64,000 nucleotides of DNA from Pachypanchax playfairii (Eukaryota > Chordata > Actinopteri > Cyprinodontiformes > Aplocheilidae). A program made the translations under genes and the position numbers. The stretch lies in NCBI GenBank assembly GCA_006937955.1, contig SSNP01000386.1, positions 1-64,000 of the forward strand. Reading direction: 5' to 3'. Positions 62,375 through 64,000 of the stretch are shown piece after piece (the stretch's first letter is position 1; every line of letters begins with the position of its first letter). Under the pieces are notes generated by a model. That model saw only the letters and a list, made by a program, of their open reading frames with translations. It was not told the DNA's origin and did not search any database.

Positions 62375-63690
62375 CACTGTGTGCACAATTATTAGACAAG
62401 TGAGTACACTGACCATATCATCATTTTTTCCATAATTTCTAACTCCAAGCTGTAAAAACCTAAATTCTTATTGGATTTAATGCATATCAAGTGATGTGTA
62501 TTTGTGTAGCAAAGGAGGGTGTGGCCTAAGGAGATTAACAACCTATATCAAGGTGTGCCTAATTATTAGGCAGATTCTTCTCAGGAAAAATGGGCCAAAA
62601 AAGAGATTTAACAGACTCTGAAAAGGTAAAAATTGTAAAAAGTCTTTCAAAGGGATACAGCACTCTTGAAATATCTAAGATATTGTGGCATGATCATAGA
62701 ACCATCAAAAGTTTTGTAGCAAATAGTCAACAGGGGCGCAAGACACGTGTCGAGAAGAAAAGACGCAAAGTAACAGCCAAAGATTTTAGAAGAATCAAGC
62801 TTGAAGCTACCAGGAACCCGTTATCCTCCAGTGCTGCCATATTTCACAACTGCAACCTACCTGGAGTGTGAAGAAGTACGAGGTGTTCAGTTCTCAGAGA
62901 CATGGCCGAGGTAAGAAAGGCTTAAACCCGACTACCTCTTAACAAGTTGAAACGTCAAGAATGGGCCAAGAAATATCTGAAGACAGATTTTTCAAAGGTT
63001 TTGTGGACTGATGAGATGAGAGTGACTCTTGATGGACCAGATGGACGGGTCCGTGGTTGGACGGGCCCGTGGTTGGATCAGTAATGGACACAGAGCTCCG
63101 CTACGACTCAGACGCCAGCAAGGTTGAGGTGGGGTACTGGTATGGACAGGTATTATTAAAGATGAGCTAGTTGGACCTTTTTTGGTTGAAATGGGCTCAA
63201 AATCAACTCTCAGACCTCCTGCAAATTTTTAGAAAACACTTCCTTCAAGTAGTGGTACAGCAAGAAGTCTGCATCTTTCAAGAAGACTTTGATTTTCATG
63301 CAAGACAAAGCTCCATCACACTGCGTGGCTGGTCAGTAAAGGCCTTAAAGATGAAGAACTAATGATATGGCCTTCCTCTTCACCTGACTTAAACCCTATT
63401 GAGAACTTTTGGGTTCTTATTAAGCAGGACGTTTACAGTCAAGGTAAACAGTACACCTGTGTGAACAGTGTCCAGGACGCTGTGGTTGCAGCAGCACAAA
63501 AGGTTGATTCTGAGCTGATCAAGAAACTGACTGACTCTGTGAATGGAAGGCTTGTGACTGTTATGGGAAAGACAGGTGGTTATATTGGTCACTGAGGTTT
63601 ACTTTTAGAAATTTCTGAAATGTTTATTTGTAAATTATGAGTTTGTTTATTATTCTCACTTTAACAGGTGAAAATAAATATAAGACAACT
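62375..63690 (+). mobile_element. Tc1/mariner-like element, third family
   Basis: The left end has 'tgtgtgcacaattattagac' and a second 'taattattaggcagattc' motif before the gene. The right inverted repeat is not clear and seems eroded after 63670. It lies in the kinase intron. Confidence 0.75.
62590..63595 (+). pseudogene. Tc1-like transposase, third family, broken
   Basis: It starts MGQKRDLTDSEKVKIVKSLS with STLEISKILWHDHRTIKSFV (helix-turn-helix). In further frames come VLWTDEMRVTLDGPDG, a GGG-x-LVW-type block, WPSSSPDLNPIENFWVLIKQ and the end KTGGYIGH. The second Asp region is disrupted. A 17-18 bp local duplication repeats 'gacgggtccgtggttgga' near 63043-63078. Several frameshifts make it inactive. 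Confidence 0.85.
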
Positions 63691-64000
63691 GCTGAACAAT
63701 GGCACTCCACTACTGGGTTTTTAGACCCCCGCTGTAAACCTTTCCAAAGCCAAAATACGCTCAGAGGGAGCAGCCCTCTGGATCTTTAAATGTCCTTCAT
63801 ATTTACATAGAACGGACAGAACATAAAACACAAATCTTTTGGAGCCATGTTGTATTTTTTTTCTGCTTGTTGTTGTGTATACTGACGAAGTCACGCGTGA
63901 TTTTGCTAATTTCGTGCTCTGTCACGGTTGCTTCCCTACTGCTACGCATCTGATACGCACCCGGTGGAAATGGCCAAGCAGCAGAATACGCGAGCGAGAC
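63691..64000. other. tesk-like intron, right edge
   Basis: No feature recognised in the last 310 bases. Confidence 0.5.

Overview
This is eukaryotic, vertebrate DNA, almost certainly from a ray-finned (teleost) fish draft assembly. The evidence is GT-AG split genes, a FISNA-NACHT-LRR gene of the large fish NLRC3-like family, fish-type L2 and Rex1-like LINEs, Tc1 elements with TA target sites, fish Ty3/Gypsy LTRs, tRNA-derived SINEs, microsatellites, two N gaps (17590-17599 and 55906-56171) and a suspicious 35-base G run at 48619-48653. No bacterial-style operons, CRISPR arrays or rRNA genes are visible.

Layout. 1-4900: an L1-type LINE ORF1 start, then a Harbinger element (minus strand) split by a CACTA-like element that itself contains a nested foldback repeat. 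5100-6810: a 5'-truncated L2 LINE whose catalytic YADD box is deleted in frame. 8840-10940: an LTR retroelement fragment with a 60-bp minisatellite inside the LTR, a primer-binding site and a broken gag-like region. 10918-12495: interspersed repeats that reappear inverted inside the NLR introns. 13150-14751: Tc1 copy A.

14987-29947, minus strand: one NLR immune-sensor gene. Seven coding exons join in phase (74+117+79+226+1789+174+174 nt), giving about 878 codons with FISNA, NACHT and two LRR exons and no visible B30.2 exon. Its introns hold a second L2 copy with target duplication, a solo LTR, a MADF-type Harbinger element, a TTAA-flanked element with a LINE fragment, and a TTAA-flanked THAP element. 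A possible distal 5' exon lies near 44161-44420.

30650-49065: nested mobile DNA. This includes a non-autonomous Gypsy-like element with TSD GAGAT, Tc1 copy B with an uninterrupted 340-aa transposase, a SINE split by a MITE, a Harbinger element split by a Rex1-like LINE, a second Tc1 family, a TTAA element, and a degenerate Gypsy with TSD ATAT.

49200-51158, plus strand: a decayed three-exon gene of the P2X7 cytoplasmic-domain (P2RX7_C) type, interrupted by a 591-bp MITE. 54239-58159, minus strand: five in-phase exons of an unrecognised gene. A Tc1 element (assembled as a palindrome around an N gap) sits at one of its 3' splice sites. 59400-60513, plus strand: the 5' end of a testis-specific kinase (tesk1/2-like) gene whose intron runs to the window end and contains SINEs and a third Tc1-like family.

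The host genes do not form a pathway. The unifying theme is repeated nested transposition, with many insertions datable relative to each other from target-site duplications and interrupted reading frames.
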